Source of the DNA: Alphaproteobacteria bacterium
Lineage (GTDB): Bacteria > Pseudomonadota > Alphaproteobacteria > UBA9219
NCBI GenBank assembly: GCA_009779745.1
Contig: WRDR01000002.1
Coordinates: 1-64,000 of the forward strand
Reading direction: 5' to 3'
DNA length: 64,000 nucleotides
The notes beneath the pieces are model-generated. The model made no database searches, was not told the origin of the DNA, and worked only from the letters and a program-made list of their open reading frames with translations. How positions within the stretch are numbered: the stretch's first letter is position 1; the number at the start of each line of letters is the position of its first letter. The position numbers and the translations under genes are program-made. Positions 1-9,872 of this stretch are shown piece by piece.

Positions 1-289
1 ATGTAGAATAATTTTTCTCAGATAATTTTCCATTTTACATTTTCAATTTTCCATTCTAAGCTCTTATTTATACATTTCCAAGAGGGCCTTATGAAGTACC
101 CAACGACATCAATATCTTAAACCCATCTCGCCCTACGATAGTACTATTTTGGTGGTCGGGCAGGGGGAGGCAAGATATTGATTTCGTTGGGTATTTCATA
201 AGGCCCTCTTTGAAATGTAGAATTTAGAGCTTAGAATGGAAAATTGAAAATGTAAAATGGAAAATTATCTGAGAAAAATTATTCTACAT
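1..289. repeat. 289-bp near-perfect palindromic element (MITE-like)
   Basis: Bases 1-118 are the inverted complement of 172-289 (pair sum 290). The outer 64 bases of each arm match exactly; the inner part has only a few mismatches. The 53-nt centre has a small palindrome at 138-147 and GC-rich runs. Each arm carries a 7-nt-period array (25-59 and its mirror). The arm begins at the window edge, so the true end may lie further left. No ORF lies inside. A related fragment of one inner arm occurs at 58809-58855, which suggests a dispersed non-autonomous element. Whether it is mobile or a transcribed hairpin is inference. Confidence 0.85.
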
Positions 290-300
290 TTTTTTATTTC

Positions 301-328
301 CTCACTCCTCATTCCTAATTCCTAATTG
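301..328. repeat. Four heptamers at the 3' end of recN
   Basis: CTCACTC, CTCATTC, CTAATTC and CTAATTG run in exact 7-nt register. The recN stop codon and its last codons lie inside this array, so the C-terminal residues IRNEE are repeat-encoded. Confidence 0.7.
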
Positions 329-2029
329 CTTACGTCTCTCGGCAGCGAATTCGCGGGCTTCTTTAATAAGGCTCCTAGCGGCAGCATTAGCTTCGGACGT
401 AACAACCTCACCCGCAAGCATTCTCGAGATTTCATCAATACGCTGGTTCTCTGAAAGAATGCCCACAGAAGACAGCGTAGTAGTGCCTTCCGGACGCTTG
501 CTTACATGAAGATGCGTTTCTCCTCTGGACGCCACCTGCGGACTGTGAGTAATAACCAGAACCTGCGTATTGCTGGAAAGCAAAGCAAGCCTTTCACCCA
601 CGGCAGCAGCCGCTGCGCCGCCAATACCCGTATCGACTTCGTCGAACACCAGCGTAGGAATAGACTGAACGTCCTGAAGAACGACTTTAAGAGCAAGAAC
701 AAGACGGGCGATTTCACCTCCCGATGCTGTCTCAGATATAGGAGACATAGGAGAACCTTGGTTCATCTTAGCCATAAACGTTACAACGTTAAGCCCTTTC
801 TCTGTCCAAGGAATATCCTGACGTTCTACGACATCAACAGCAAACTCCGCCTTCATGAGTTTCAAAGGAGGCAGCTCTTGAGTAATAGCCTTGCCGAGTT
901 TCTGACCTGCTATGACTCTGGCATCGCTGAGGATATGCGAGTGATGTATATACGCATTTCTGGCTTTCGTGAGTTCTTCGGTAAGCTCTGCGATTTTCTC
1001 TCTGCCCCCCCTAATGCGTTTTAGTTTGGCACTCATCTCTTGGTAGTAATCAAAGAGCTTATCTGTGGTCAGCTCTGCTTTCTCTGCGATTTCTTCAAGA
1101 GTTTTTATGATTTCCGCATAGTGATTAATAGGCTTAATATCAATATCGTATTCAGGAGCAAGACGCTCCATCTCATCAACGGCATCGCTGGTGTTTTGTG
1201 AAGCAACTGCAAGAAACTCCGCCAGATTCACCATTTTTTCCCGCTCGAGATTCTGAGTTCTGGCCAGAATGTCATTAGCGGCCTTAAGAGCCTTTAATGC
1301 GCCGTTGCCTGCTATGAGCTGAGACAATATGGCTTGAAAAGCCTCGCCTGTTTCTTTGGCAATGACCAGTCTTGCATGTTCCGCCACACAGTCCTCATAG
1401 AAATTCTGACGCATACCGAGACGTTCGAATTTTCCGACCAGTTCATCAGTCTGTCTTAGTTCGTGAGCGTGTCTCGCAAGGAAAGTGTTTTCATCTTCAA
1501 GAGCTGCGGTAATCTCTTTGAAATGCTTAAGAGCAGCAGCAACATTAGTCAGCAGCTCCTTTGGAAAATCAGCGGACAAATCCAGAAGATTGAGCTGATT
1601 CTCGGAGCCCAGCAGACTCTGGTTGGCAAACTGTCCGTGAATTTCGCCCAATATCCGCCCTATTCGTTTAAGGATATCCGTATCTACCAAAATAGAATTG
1701 ACAGAAGCCTCGCCGGTTCCGGCTCTGGGCGTGACTCTTTTGATGTTGATAGTTCCTTTTGCCTTGTCAAAAGGTATTCCGTGCCCTGCCAGTACTTCCC
1801 ATACCGGATTCTTTTCCGGAATTTGAAAAACGCCTTCTACGACTGCTTTTTCCTGACCATGACGGACAGACTCGGTATTTGCTTCGTCTCCCCACAGAAG
1901 CCCTACTGCGTCCAAGAGTATAGACTTACCTGCGCCAGTTTCACCTGTTAAAACAGTCAAACCAGTGTTGAAATCCAAGTGCAATTTATCTATGATAACA
2001 AACTGCTCTATATCTAAAGATTTAAGCAT
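302..2029 (-). CDS. recN: DNA repair protein RecN
   Basis: SMC-like ATPase acting early in double-strand-break repair by gathering broken ends for RecA. The 575 residues fit the family. Walker A GETGAGKS is at residues 29-36; the ABC signature (TASGGEIAR) and Walker B (LVFDEVDTGIGG) are near the C-terminus, with coiled-coil-rich sequence between the two ATPase halves. It is divergent from parC across 137 bp. The last residues (RNEE) come from a heptamer array next to the palindromic element, so the C-terminus may vary between strains. Identity is secure. Confidence 0.95.
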   Translation of the reverse strand: MLKSLDIEQFVIIDKLHLDFNTGLTVLTGETGAGKSILLDAVGLLWGDEANTESVRHGQEKAVVEGVFQIPEKNPVWEVLAGHGIPFDKAKGTINIKRVTPRAGTGEASVNSILVDTDILKRIGRILGEIHGQFANQSLLGSENQLNLLDLSADFPKELLTNVAAALKHFKEITAALEDENTFLARHAHELRQTDELVGKFERLGMRQNFYEDCVAEHARLVIAKETGEAFQAILSQLIAGNGALKALKAANDILARTQNLEREKMVNLAEFLAVASQNTSDAVDEMERLAPEYDIDIKPINHYAEIIKTLEEIAEKAELTTDKLFDYYQEMSAKLKRIRGGREKIAELTEELTKARNAYIHHSHILSDARVIAGQKLGKAITQELPPLKLMKAEFAVDVVERQDIPWTEKGLNVVTFMAKMNQGSPMSPISETASGGEIARLVLALKVVLQDVQSIPTLVFDEVDTGIGGAAAAAVGERLALLSSNTQVLVITHSPQVASRGETHLHVSKRPEGTTTLSSVGILSENQRIDEISRMLAGEVVTSEANAAARSLIKEAREFAAERRKQLGIRNEE

Positions 2030-2166
2030 AATCAGTACTATGGGCTTTATTTTAAAAATTATTCATAGTATAAGGCTATTTATCAAATAATTAGTTAATT
2101 TTCTTTTTTTAAAAGTAGCTTACCCACAACCATTTGTATTTACTTGGCAACCTATAAGAGATAAAT

Positions 2167-4425
2167 ATGGTCAAAAACACTGATAACTCACAAGAAAATG
2201 ATACGGTACAACAGGATACTACGAATACTACGCTGAGGACTGCGCTGTCTGAAAGATACCTGTCGTATGCGCTTTCCACTATAATGGACAGAGCTTTGCC
2301 GGACGTAAGAGACGGTCTTAAGCCCGTGCACAGAAGACTCATATACGCAATGCGAGGCTTGAAGCTGGAGCCCAGCCTGCCTCCGAAGAAATCCGCAAGA
2401 GTCGTAGGAGACGTGATAGGTAAATTCCACCCTCACGGAGACACCGCAGTATACGATGCAATGGTGAGGCTAGCGCAGGATTTCAGCCAGAGATACCCTC
2501 TCGTAGAAGGACAAGGGAATTTCGGAAACATAGACGGAGACAGTGCGGCTGCCATGAGGTACACGGAAGCGCGCCTTACGTCTATAGCATTGCTGCTTTT
2601 GGAAGGCATAGACGAAAACGCCGTAGACTTCCGCCAGACCTATGACAACAGCGATGAAGAGCCTGTAGTCATGCCCGCAGGATTTCCTAATCTCATAGCG
2701 AACGGGTCTAATGGTATAGCTGTAGGAATGGCAACCAGCATACCTCCTCACAATTTATCGGAAGTGTGCGATGCGTTGAAATACCTCATAAACACGCCGA
2801 ATGCCGGAACTGAAAAATTAATGAGCTTTATAGCCGGTCCTGATTTTCCTACAGGAGGAGAATTAGTAGAATCAAAAGAGTCCATAATATCGGCATATAA
2901 TACCGGAAAAGGAAGTTTCAGAGTCAGAGCCAGATGGCACAAGGAAGACCTGAAACAAGGCATGTGGCAGATAGTAGTAACGGAAATACCGTATCAGGTG
3001 CAGAAATCCAGACTCATAGAAAAAATAGCGGAATTAATACAAGCAAGAAAACTGCCGCTCTTAGAAGACATAATGGACGAATCCGCAGAAGATATAAGAA
3101 TAGTACTGACTCCTAAAAGCAGAACGGCAGATCCGAAAATCTTTATGGAAACGCTGTTCAGACAATGCGACCTCGAATCTAAGTTTTCATTGAACATGAA
3201 CGTGCTGGATAAAAACTGCGTGCCGAGAGTTATGAGTCTGAAAGAGGTGCTAAAGGCATATCTGGAGCACAGGCAGGAAGTGCTGGTAAGAAAATCAACC
3301 TATAAATTGCAGCAGATAGAAGCAAGGCTGGAAATACTGGAAGGCTATTTGACAGCGTTTTTGAATCTGGACAAGGTAATTAAGATAATAAGAACTCAAG
3401 ACGAACCTAAGCCTGTGTTGATGAAAACATTCAGCCTCACGGAAAATCAGGCGGACGCAATACTGAACATGAGGCTTAGGAGTCTGAGAAAACTGGAAGA
3501 GATGCAGATTAAAGGAGAGCAGAAAGAACTGTCTCAAAAGAGGCTGGAATTGAAGAAGCTCTTGAAGGACGAGAACCTCAGGTGGGCATACATAGAACAA
3601 GAAATAACGGAGCTGAAAAAGCAGTACGGCAAGAACACAAAACTGGGAGCAAGAAGAACAACAATAAGCGATGCGCAAGTGATGACGGAAGTTCCTATAG
3701 AAGCGGTAGTGGAAAAAGAGAACATAACGATAATATTATCGAATAAGGGCTGGATACGCGCTATACGGGGACACGTTGCAGAAGACGCAGAGATACGGAA
3801 TAGCCTGAAATATAAAGAAGGAGACGAAGCCGGCTTTGTACTGAATGCGCAGACAACGGATAAGATTTTAGTGTTTGCGACTAACGGAAAAGTTTACACG
3901 GTCTCGTGCGATAAGCTGCCGCCGGGACGAGGCTTCGGAGAACCCATAAGGCTTATGATAGAACTCAGCGGAGACGAAGACATTATAGGCGTTTACGTTT
4001 ATGAGACTGAAAAGAAATTTATAATAGCCTCGAACGAAGGCAAAGGATTCATAGTGAAAAGCGAAGATTTAATTGCCCAAACAAAGCACGGAAAACAGAT
4101 TCTGAACGCAGGCGAAAAGTACGCTGCAAGAGCGTGCGCTCCTGTTGAAGGAGACACTATAGCGGTAATAGGCAATAACAGGAAACTGTTGTTGTTCCCG
4201 GCAAACGAACTGCCTGAAATGACAAAAGGCAAAGGTATAACCTTACAGAAATACAGCGGAGGAGAATTATCCGATGTCAAAACATTTAACCTAGCGGACG
4301 GGCTTACTTGGAAATCCGGCGAAAGAACAAGAACAGAAACCGACATAAGAGCGTGGAAAGGCACAAGAGCCGGTACCGGCAAAATGGCACCTAATGGGTT
4401 TAACAGGAATAATAAGTTTTCTTAA
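2167..4425 (+). CDS. parC: DNA topoisomerase IV subunit A
   Basis: Breakage-reunion subunit that, with ParE, decatenates daughter chromosomes. The catalytic tyrosine is Y132 (AAMRYTEAR). The winged-helix stretch [17 protein letters not shown] has Thr93 where quinolone-sensitive enzymes usually have Ser. At 752 residues with a short, weakly repeated C-terminal beta domain, and with [13 protein letters not shown] as in alphaproteobacterial ParC, it fits ParC better than GyrA, which is usually longer. The ATG at 2167 follows a weak purine-rich site. It is followed 11 bp later by pncB on the same strand. Confidence 0.92.
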   Translation: MVKNTDNSQENDTVQQDTTNTTLRTALSERYLSYALSTIMDRALPDVRDGLKPVHRRLIYAMRGLKLEPSLPPKKSARVVGDVIGKFHPHGDTAVYDAMVRLAQDFSQRYPLVEGQGNFGNIDGDSAAAMRYTEARLTSIALLLLEGIDENAVDFRQTYDNSDEEPVVMPAGFPNLIANGSNGIAVGMATSIPPHNLSEVCDALKYLINTPNAGTEKLMSFIAGPDFPTGGELVESKESIISAYNTGKGSFRVRARWHKEDLKQGMWQIVVTEIPYQVQKSRLIEKIAELIQARKLPLLEDIMDESAEDIRIVLTPKSRTADPKIFMETLFRQCDLESKFSLNMNVLDKNCVPRVMSLKEVLKAYLEHRQEVLVRKSTYKLQQIEARLEILEGYLTAFLNLDKVIKIIRTQDEPKPVLMKTFSLTENQADAILNMRLRSLRKLEEMQIKGEQKELSQKRLELKKLLKDENLRWAYIEQEITELKKQYGKNTKLGARRTTISDAQVMTEVPIEAVVEKENITIILSNKGWIRAIRGHVAEDAEIRNSLKYKEGDEAGFVLNAQTTDKILVFATNGKVYTVSCDKLPPGRGFGEPIRLMIELSGDEDIIGVYVYETEKKFIIASNEGKGFIVKSEDLIAQTKHGKQILNAGEKYAARACAPVEGDTIAVIGNNRKLLLFPANELPEMTKGKGITLQKYSGGELSDVKTFNLADGLTWKSGERTRTETDIRAWKGTRAGTGKMAPNGFNRNNKFS

Positions 4426-4436
4426 AGGGAAAAATT

Positions 4437-5969
4437 ATGTTTGATAAAATAAGCGGACTGTTTGTGGATTTATATGCTTTTACTATGGCACAAACTGCGT
4501 GGAGAGCCGGCGACTTGGAAAGACGCAGCAAGTCTGAAATTTTCTTTAGACAGCCCATTTCAACAGCAACAACTATAGTACCGTATTTTGTAGTGTCCGG
4601 AATAGCTTCGTTTTTTAAATGGTTCAACAACTGGCATATATCAAAAGACCAACAAGAGTGGTTAGCTTCCGTTACTGCTGCAACCGGAGAAAAAATTTTT
4701 GAAAAAGAGTTCATAGAATTCCTAAGCAATCCTAAATGGGATTTGAGTTTTGAATTCATTCCAGAAGGCGAACTGGCTTTTCCCGGAGAACCTGTCGGAT
4801 ATGTAAGCGGCCCTCACTGGCAGACGCAGCTCATAGAAGCAGCCGTACTGAACAGCATAACAGCAGAAACTATATGGGCAACGATAGCCTCGCAGTACTA
4901 CATCGCAGCAAAAACTGATGCTAAAAGAGCAAAGCTCTATGACTTCGGAGCAAGAAGAGTCGCAGAATTCGGCGGACTGCGTGTAGCGAGAAGTGCTTAT
5001 TTAGCAGGCTGGGACGGTTCATCTACTCTTGAACCATGTTACATATATGGAATTCCTGCGGCAGGAACAGTAGCACACTCATTCATAATGAGCCAACGTT
5101 CACAAAAAGAAGCATTTAAGCTCTGGGCTGAAAATAATTTAGAGGCACTGAACGTATGTTTGCCTGATACATATGGCACAGAGCGTGGAGTGTTAGACTT
5201 TTTGGAGGTGTGCAAGGAAATCTCCATTCCGGCAAAAGGAGTAAGAATTGATGCCGGAGATCCTGATTATTTCAGCAGGCTTATAAGGCAAATGTTGGAC
5301 AAAGCAGGCTACAAAAACGCTACTATAATGTACTCTGATGCGCCATCGATATCAGACGTATATAATCTGATGAGGAATGAAGCACTTATAGATTCTTTTG
5401 GAATCGGAACTCACCTTGCAAGACAATCTATTGATGAAACAAAAACAAGCGCTGTGATGAAAACATGTGAGGCAACAGATAAACATGGTGCCTTTAACGT
5501 AATGAAATTCTCTGATGACAGCATAAAGTACGGCGTGCCGGGATACCATAAAATAGCAAGAATCGTTGGTGCCAATGGAAATTATGCCGGTGATATACTA
5601 TACAGAGAAGATCTGGTAACTCTTGGAAACAGTACGCTAGATACAGAGATTTTTTCTTATACTTCTATTCCCGGCAGAAATCCGTTTAAAATTTTCTCAC
5701 CGGATACTCAGTATTATAACCCTATGGTAGTTTTTATGAAAAACGGAAAGCACGTTTTCAAGAAATTTGAAGGGCTGACAGACGATAAAGGAATTTTACA
5801 AGACAGCAGAAACAGATTTTTTACATCTATTGAGAGATTGGATATAGCGCATAAAAACATAATAAATCAAAGACTGTACATAGTAGGTATAGAAGAATCA
5901 CTTCACAAAGAAATAGAAAGTGCTGTACATAACAACATTATGGCAAATAATCGGCTTGGAGGAATATGA
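4437..5969 (+). CDS. pncB: Nicotinate phosphoribosyltransferase
   Basis: Makes nicotinate mononucleotide from nicotinate and PRPP in the Preiss-Handler NAD salvage route. It is of the long type (510 residues). Signature blocks are YDFGARRVAEFGGLRVARS (about 168-186) and GTVAHSFIMS, where His214 matches the histidine phosphorylated by ATP in the family. The Shine-Dalgarno sequence is AAAGGGA just before the ATG. Its stop overlaps the pncA start as ATGA, so the two enzymes of nicotinamide salvage are translationally coupled. Nicotinamide phosphoribosyltransferase is related, but the downstream deamidase argues for the nicotinate enzyme. Confidence 0.88.
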   Translation: MFDKISGLFVDLYAFTMAQTAWRAGDLERRSKSEIFFRQPISTATTIVPYFVVSGIASFFKWFNNWHISKDQQEWLASVTAATGEKIFEKEFIEFLSNPKWDLSFEFIPEGELAFPGEPVGYVSGPHWQTQLIEAAVLNSITAETIWATIASQYYIAAKTDAKRAKLYDFGARRVAEFGGLRVARSAYLAGWDGSSTLEPCYIYGIPAAGTVAHSFIMSQRSQKEAFKLWAENNLEALNVCLPDTYGTERGVLDFLEVCKEISIPAKGVRIDAGDPDYFSRLIRQMLDKAGYKNATIMYSDAPSISDVYNLMRNEALIDSFGIGTHLARQSIDETKTSAVMKTCEATDKHGAFNVMKFSDDSIKYGVPGYHKIARIVGANGNYAGDILYREDLVTLGNSTLDTEIFSYTSIPGRNPFKIFSPDTQYYNPMVVFMKNGKHVFKKFEGLTDDKGILQDSRNRFFTSIERLDIAHKNIINQRLYIVGIEESLHKEIESAVHNNIMANNRLGGI

Positions 5970-6874
5970 TGCAGAAAACCGCCAATATATTTGGTTTAGT
6001 AGATTTTCAGAATGGATTTCTGTATGAACTTCCATTGGAAAAAGGCGGCAATTTGTGCGTTCCCAGAGGCGAAGCCACGATAAATGCTGTAACAGAATTT
6101 ATAAATTGGATTAAACAAGATTCTTGCAATGTGGTTTTATGCTCACAAGAGATGCATCCTAAATATCATCGCTCGTTTGCAGCTGTGCATGAGTTGGAGC
6201 CGTTTACTCCTGTGCATCTGAAAATAATTAACGGAAAAGCAGAAATTGTCCCGGAAGGCACGATCGGAAGCTTTCCACAGACACTGTGGACCATACATTG
6301 TGTAGAAGACACAGAAAGCTGTAAATTGGCTCAAAAAGTATCGCTCGCACTTCCTCCTGATTTCAGAGAGATGACAGAAAATGATGAAAAATCTAAATCA
6401 CTCATAAAAGAGTCAGATAATGAAGCAATGTTCGTTATGGTACGCAAAGGAACAGATAAAAATTTGCACGGCTACGGTATAGTAATGGAAAATGACGGCA
6501 AGACTAAAAATGCTGCTGCATTTGAGGCTTTTGAAAAAATAATAAATAAGCTGAAAAAAGACGGTACAACAGACGTTAACATATGTATAGGCGGGCTGGC
6601 AGGCAACTATTGCGTAGAAATCACTCATGATGAGATTTGGACATACTTTGTTCCTATGTTAAAGGCAAACAGCATAACGCCTACAGTGTATGCGTTGACA
6701 GACACTTACGCAAACATTCCCATAGAAACAAAAGACGGAGCATGGCCTGATTCCGCAAACACAGAGAAAAGATTTGAAAGCTTTGGTACGATTATTACGA
6801 CTTCTAAGGAGTTTATGGGTAATTATAAATTAGAAGTGAGGAATGAGAAATTAGGAAAGAAAATTATTTCCTAA
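5966..6874 (+). CDS. pncA: Nicotinamidase (isochorismatase fold), long form
   Basis: Hydrolyses nicotinamide to nicotinate, feeding PncB immediately upstream. The catalytic triad is visible: Asp13 (VDFQNGF), Lys161 (VRKGTD) and Cys216 (AGNYCV). The metal site normally reads DWHP; here it is QEMHP, so Glu62 replaces the first Asp ligand, with His64 and His111 kept. At 302 residues it is about 90 longer than typical PncA, with extra segments around 85-100 and 130-180. The start is set by the ATGA overlap and a GGAGGAA ribosome site. The last dozen residues come from a heptamer array. Nicotinamide is the likely substrate by context; another amide is possible. Confidence 0.8.
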   Translation: MMQKTANIFGLVDFQNGFLYELPLEKGGNLCVPRGEATINAVTEFINWIKQDSCNVVLCSQEMHPKYHRSFAAVHELEPFTPVHLKIINGKAEIVPEGTIGSFPQTLWTIHCVEDTESCKLAQKVSLALPPDFREMTENDEKSKSLIKESDNEAMFVMVRKGTDKNLHGYGIVMENDGKTKNAAAFEAFEKIINKLKKDGTTDVNICIGGLAGNYCVEITHDEIWTYFVPMLKANSITPTVYALTDTYANIPIETKDGAWPDSANTEKRFESFGTIITTSKEFMGNYKLEVRNEKLGKKIIS

Positions 6875-6898
6875 TTCCTAACTCCTAATTACTCACTC
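6830..6898. repeat. Inverted heptamer arrays between pncA and skp
   Basis: TTAGAAG, TGAGGAA, TGAGAAA and TTAGGAA on one side and CTAATTC, CTAACTC, CTAATTA and CTCACTC on the other keep 7-nt register and face each other. The centre forms a 10-bp hairpin (6849-6858 with 6867-6876, 8-nt loop) that includes the pncA stop. The skp stop also lies inside. The hairpin could end transcription of both convergent units. Confidence 0.65.
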
Positions 6899-7458
6899 TC
6901 TTCCGCCTCCAGCGGCAGATTCACATTTATTTTCGGAATCTTTTTATTGAACAAGGTCAACACGTCCGAGGTAATATCCAGTTTCCTGTTAGTCCAAATA
7001 ATGTTCTGTTTCACAATCACAATGTTAATCCCTTTTTGCAGAGAAACCTCTTCAATAATGGAAATAACAGCCTTTCTTATAGCGTCCATAGCAATAGTGT
7101 AGGATTGATCCAGAACCTTGCGCCTTGTGCGCACATAGCTTTCCACAGCGGAAAAACGTTGTTTAAGCTGCTGCTCCCGCTTAGAGTACTCGTGAACCGC
7201 AAGCGTATCCCGCATAGCCGCAAGCTCCTTTTCCGCCTTCCTCAGCTCGTTCTCTTCCTTTGTAATCTCAGCCTGAAATTGAGATCTTCTGGCGTCCAGC
7301 TTTTTCTGTATTTCCTTAGAAGCCAAAGCCTCTTCCATAATCTTCTGAATGTCGATGACAGCAACTACACTGGCAGGCAAGGTCTCTTTCTCAGCGGCAA
7401 ACGCCGCGCCGCAAAAAGAGAAAGCCAACAGCAACGAGATAAAAGCAATGATACGCAT
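6889..7458 (-). CDS. skp: Periplasmic chaperone Skp/OmpH
   Basis: Holds unfolded outer-membrane proteins on their way to the Bam complex. There is a clear signal peptide (MRIIAFISLLLAFSFCGAAFA) with the mature part starting near AEKET. A long charged helical region (about 50-120) forms the tentacle-like arms, and the conserved N-terminal pattern VVAVIDIQKIM fits the OmpH family. At 189 residues it is slightly longer than E. coli Skp. Its ATG overlaps the bamA stop as TGATG, so it is translated with bamA. The usual downstream lpxD-fabZ-lpxA genes are absent here. Confidence 0.88.
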   Translation of the reverse strand: MRIIAFISLLLAFSFCGAAFAAEKETLPASVVAVIDIQKIMEEALASKEIQKKLDARRSQFQAEITKEENELRKAEKELAAMRDTLAVHEYSKREQQLKQRFSAVESYVRTRRKVLDQSYTIAMDAIRKAVISIIEEVSLQKGINIVIVKQNIIWTNRKLDITSDVLTLFNKKIPKINVNLPLEAEESE

Positions 7459-9758
7459 CAGAACTTAGCTCCAAAACTGAAATGAATATGCTGCTTCTTG
7501 TCAAAGGACTCGTACAAAATAGGCTGCGCATAATCAACCCGCACAGGACCAAAAGGAGAATCCCAAGTTATACCGACACCAACGCTAAGATGCAGAGACT
7601 GTCCGCGGATAATCTTGCTGCCTGACAAAGGAGGATTATCCATAGAACCCAATATACCAATATCAGAGAACAAATGAGCCCTTATGCCGAACTCGGAAGA
7701 CAAAGGAGTAGGCATTTCCAAATTAGCCGTACCCTTCACATACCAATCTCCGCCCAAAGCATCGTTATAACTGGACGAAACGTCTCTGTCTCCGATACCT
7801 GCATATTCAAAACCGCGCAAGTTGTCTCCGCCAAGGAAGAAACGCTCGTTAATCTTAGTTCCGCCGCTGTTGAAGCTCCAAATCTTGGCTCCTTCAAAAG
7901 ATCCGCTTAGAATCCACTTCTCGGCAAGAGGATAATACTGAGTTCCTCCTAAGGAAGTTTTAAACCACTTGCGGTCTCCTCCGACTCCGGCAACTGTCGT
8001 ATCCAGATAATAAACATATCCCAAAGTAGGATTAAGCCTGCTGTCTCTCGTATCATAAAACAGAGACTGCCCTATGGAAGAAGTCAGCGAAGTTCCCGCC
8101 TGATCCTTGACGTAAATAGAAGCATCGGCCGGCACATTGGAAATCTTGTCTTGGTGCAGGCTGTAAGCAATCTTTTGACGGATTTCACTGGACAGCGGAT
8201 AGCTTGTACGCAGCTCCGTACCAATGCTCCGAACATCATAAGAGCTTACGTCCTGATTGTCCGTAGTTCTCGCATACACGTCAAAACCGGCAGAAAGTTT
8301 GCGATCCATGAAATAAGGTTCGGTGAAGCTGAAATCAAACTGTTGAGTCCTTCCTGAAATAGTAGCTCCGAGTCTGGCATATTGTCCACTGCCCATGAAG
8401 TTGCTCTGAGAAAGACTCACGCTGCCCAAAGGACCGTCCGTAGAAGAATAGCCTCCGCCGATAGAAGCCTCTCCGGTTGCCTTTTCAGCTACGGCAACTT
8501 GTATATCGGCTCTGTCAAGCTGATCTCCATCCGTAGTAGTAACCTTTACATCCGAGAAAAAGCCTAAATCCCTGATGTTCTGTTCAGACTTCTGAAGAGC
8601 GGAAGCACTGAAAGGATCGTTCTCAGCAAGCAGCATCTCTCTTCTGATGACCTTGTCAACAGTGCTGACATTGCCGCTTATATCAATACGCCCTACGAGA
8701 ACTTTCTGTCCTTCCTTGATGTGGAAAACCAAATCAACAGTTCTCTCATCTTTGTTTCTATTAATATCGGGCACTATACCTGCAAAAGCATACTGCATAT
8801 CGCCGAGCACGGCTCCCAGTTTTGCAACAGACTTTTCGACTAAATCAGCACTGTACCAATCGCCTTGTCTGGCAAGGATAAATTTCTCGAAAACAGAGCT
8901 GTCAACGCCTTTAAGCTCGCTTGACACGCTGATTTGCCCGAACTTATACCTCTCTCCCTCTTCCATGGTAAAAGTAACGAAAAAATCCCTCCTGTCCGGA
9001 GTCAGCTCTACAACGGAAGAATCAACTCTGAAATCGATAAAACCGCTGTTCAGATAGAATCTGCGAAGCAGCTCTTTATCATAATTTATTCTCTCCTGAT
9101 CATAGTAATCAGACGTAGATAAAAAACGCCACCATGCGCTTTCTTTGGAAGAAACAACTTCTCTGAGTTCGCTGTCAGAGAAAACCTTATTGCCGATGAA
9201 ATTGATGTTCTGAATTCCGGTTTTATCGCCTTCGATTATCTCGAAAACCAGATCCACCCTGTTTTGCTCCAGCTTTACAATTTTGGGCACTACCGAGGCA
9301 CCGAATCTGCCGGATTTTCTGTAAAGTTCGAGTATGCGGTCAACGTCCTGTTCGACCTTGGGCACGGTATAGGTCATTCTGGGTCTGAGTTTAGTTTCTT
9401 TTACAAGATCTTCGGTGTCGATAGCACTGTTGCCCTCGAAAGCAATCCTGTTGATGATAGGGTTTTCTGCAACTCTTATGAGCAGCACGCCGTTTCTGTC
9501 AATAGAGACATCGACATCTTGGAAAAGCCCTGTCGCATATAGGGTTTTGAGAAAATCGTCTATTTGCTGAGAAGAAACCTCGTCTCCCACCTGCAGTTTA
9601 AGGTGAGAGAGAACAGTAGCGTCTTCGATTCGCTGAGTACCCTCAATCTGCACGGCAGCGATTCTGGAGACATCCGCTATAGCCGCAGTACCGGTTAACA
9701 GCAGGCACGAGAACACGCAAGAACAGAGCAAAACACGCAATTTTTTGTTTTTCAGCAT
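7458..9758 (-). CDS. bamA: Outer membrane protein assembly factor BamA
   Basis: Central Bam component that inserts beta-barrel proteins into the outer membrane. The 766 residues comprise a signal peptide (about 1-29), five POTRA-type repeats (about 30-430) and a 16-stranded barrel ending in Phe (FSFGAKF), the expected beta signal. The conserved barrel motif WFKTSLGG and the extracellular loop FFLGGDNLRGF are present. It forms a two-gene unit with skp, away from cdsA-dxr (51781-53812), which often precede it in proteobacteria. Confidence 0.94.
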   Translation of the reverse strand: MLKNKKLRVLLCSCVFSCLLLTGTAAIADVSRIAAVQIEGTQRIEDATVLSHLKLQVGDEVSSQQIDDFLKTLYATGLFQDVDVSIDRNGVLLIRVAENPIINRIAFEGNSAIDTEDLVKETKLRPRMTYTVPKVEQDVDRILELYRKSGRFGASVVPKIVKLEQNRVDLVFEIIEGDKTGIQNINFIGNKVFSDSELREVVSSKESAWWRFLSTSDYYDQERINYDKELLRRFYLNSGFIDFRVDSSVVELTPDRRDFFVTFTMEEGERYKFGQISVSSELKGVDSSVFEKFILARQGDWYSADLVEKSVAKLGAVLGDMQYAFAGIVPDINRNKDERTVDLVFHIKEGQKVLVGRIDISGNVSTVDKVIRREMLLAENDPFSASALQKSEQNIRDLGFFSDVKVTTTDGDQLDRADIQVAVAEKATGEASIGGGYSSTDGPLGSVSLSQSNFMGSGQYARLGATISGRTQQFDFSFTEPYFMDRKLSAGFDVYARTTDNQDVSSYDVRSIGTELRTSYPLSSEIRQKIAYSLHQDKISNVPADASIYVKDQAGTSLTSSIGQSLFYDTRDSRLNPTLGYVYYLDTTVAGVGGDRKWFKTSLGGTQYYPLAEKWILSGSFEGAKIWSFNSGGTKINERFFLGGDNLRGFEYAGIGDRDVSSSYNDALGGDWYVKGTANLEMPTPLSSEFGIRAHLFSDIGILGSMDNPPLSGSKIIRGQSLHLSVGVGITWDSPFGPVRVDYAQPILYESFDKKQHIHFSFGAKF

Positions 9759-9872
9759 AAATACAAATTCCGGATTGAATCAAATTCCCTACAGACTAAA
9801 AGATTTGTTGATTATTCACAAGGATTTTATTACTTTAATTAACACAATATAAATTATTGTTAGAGCATAAAA

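Noticed and set aside
506-1024. Plus-strand ORF of 172 codons across recN
   Set aside because: Antisense shadow of a conserved gene; low-quality composition with no recognisable protein features.
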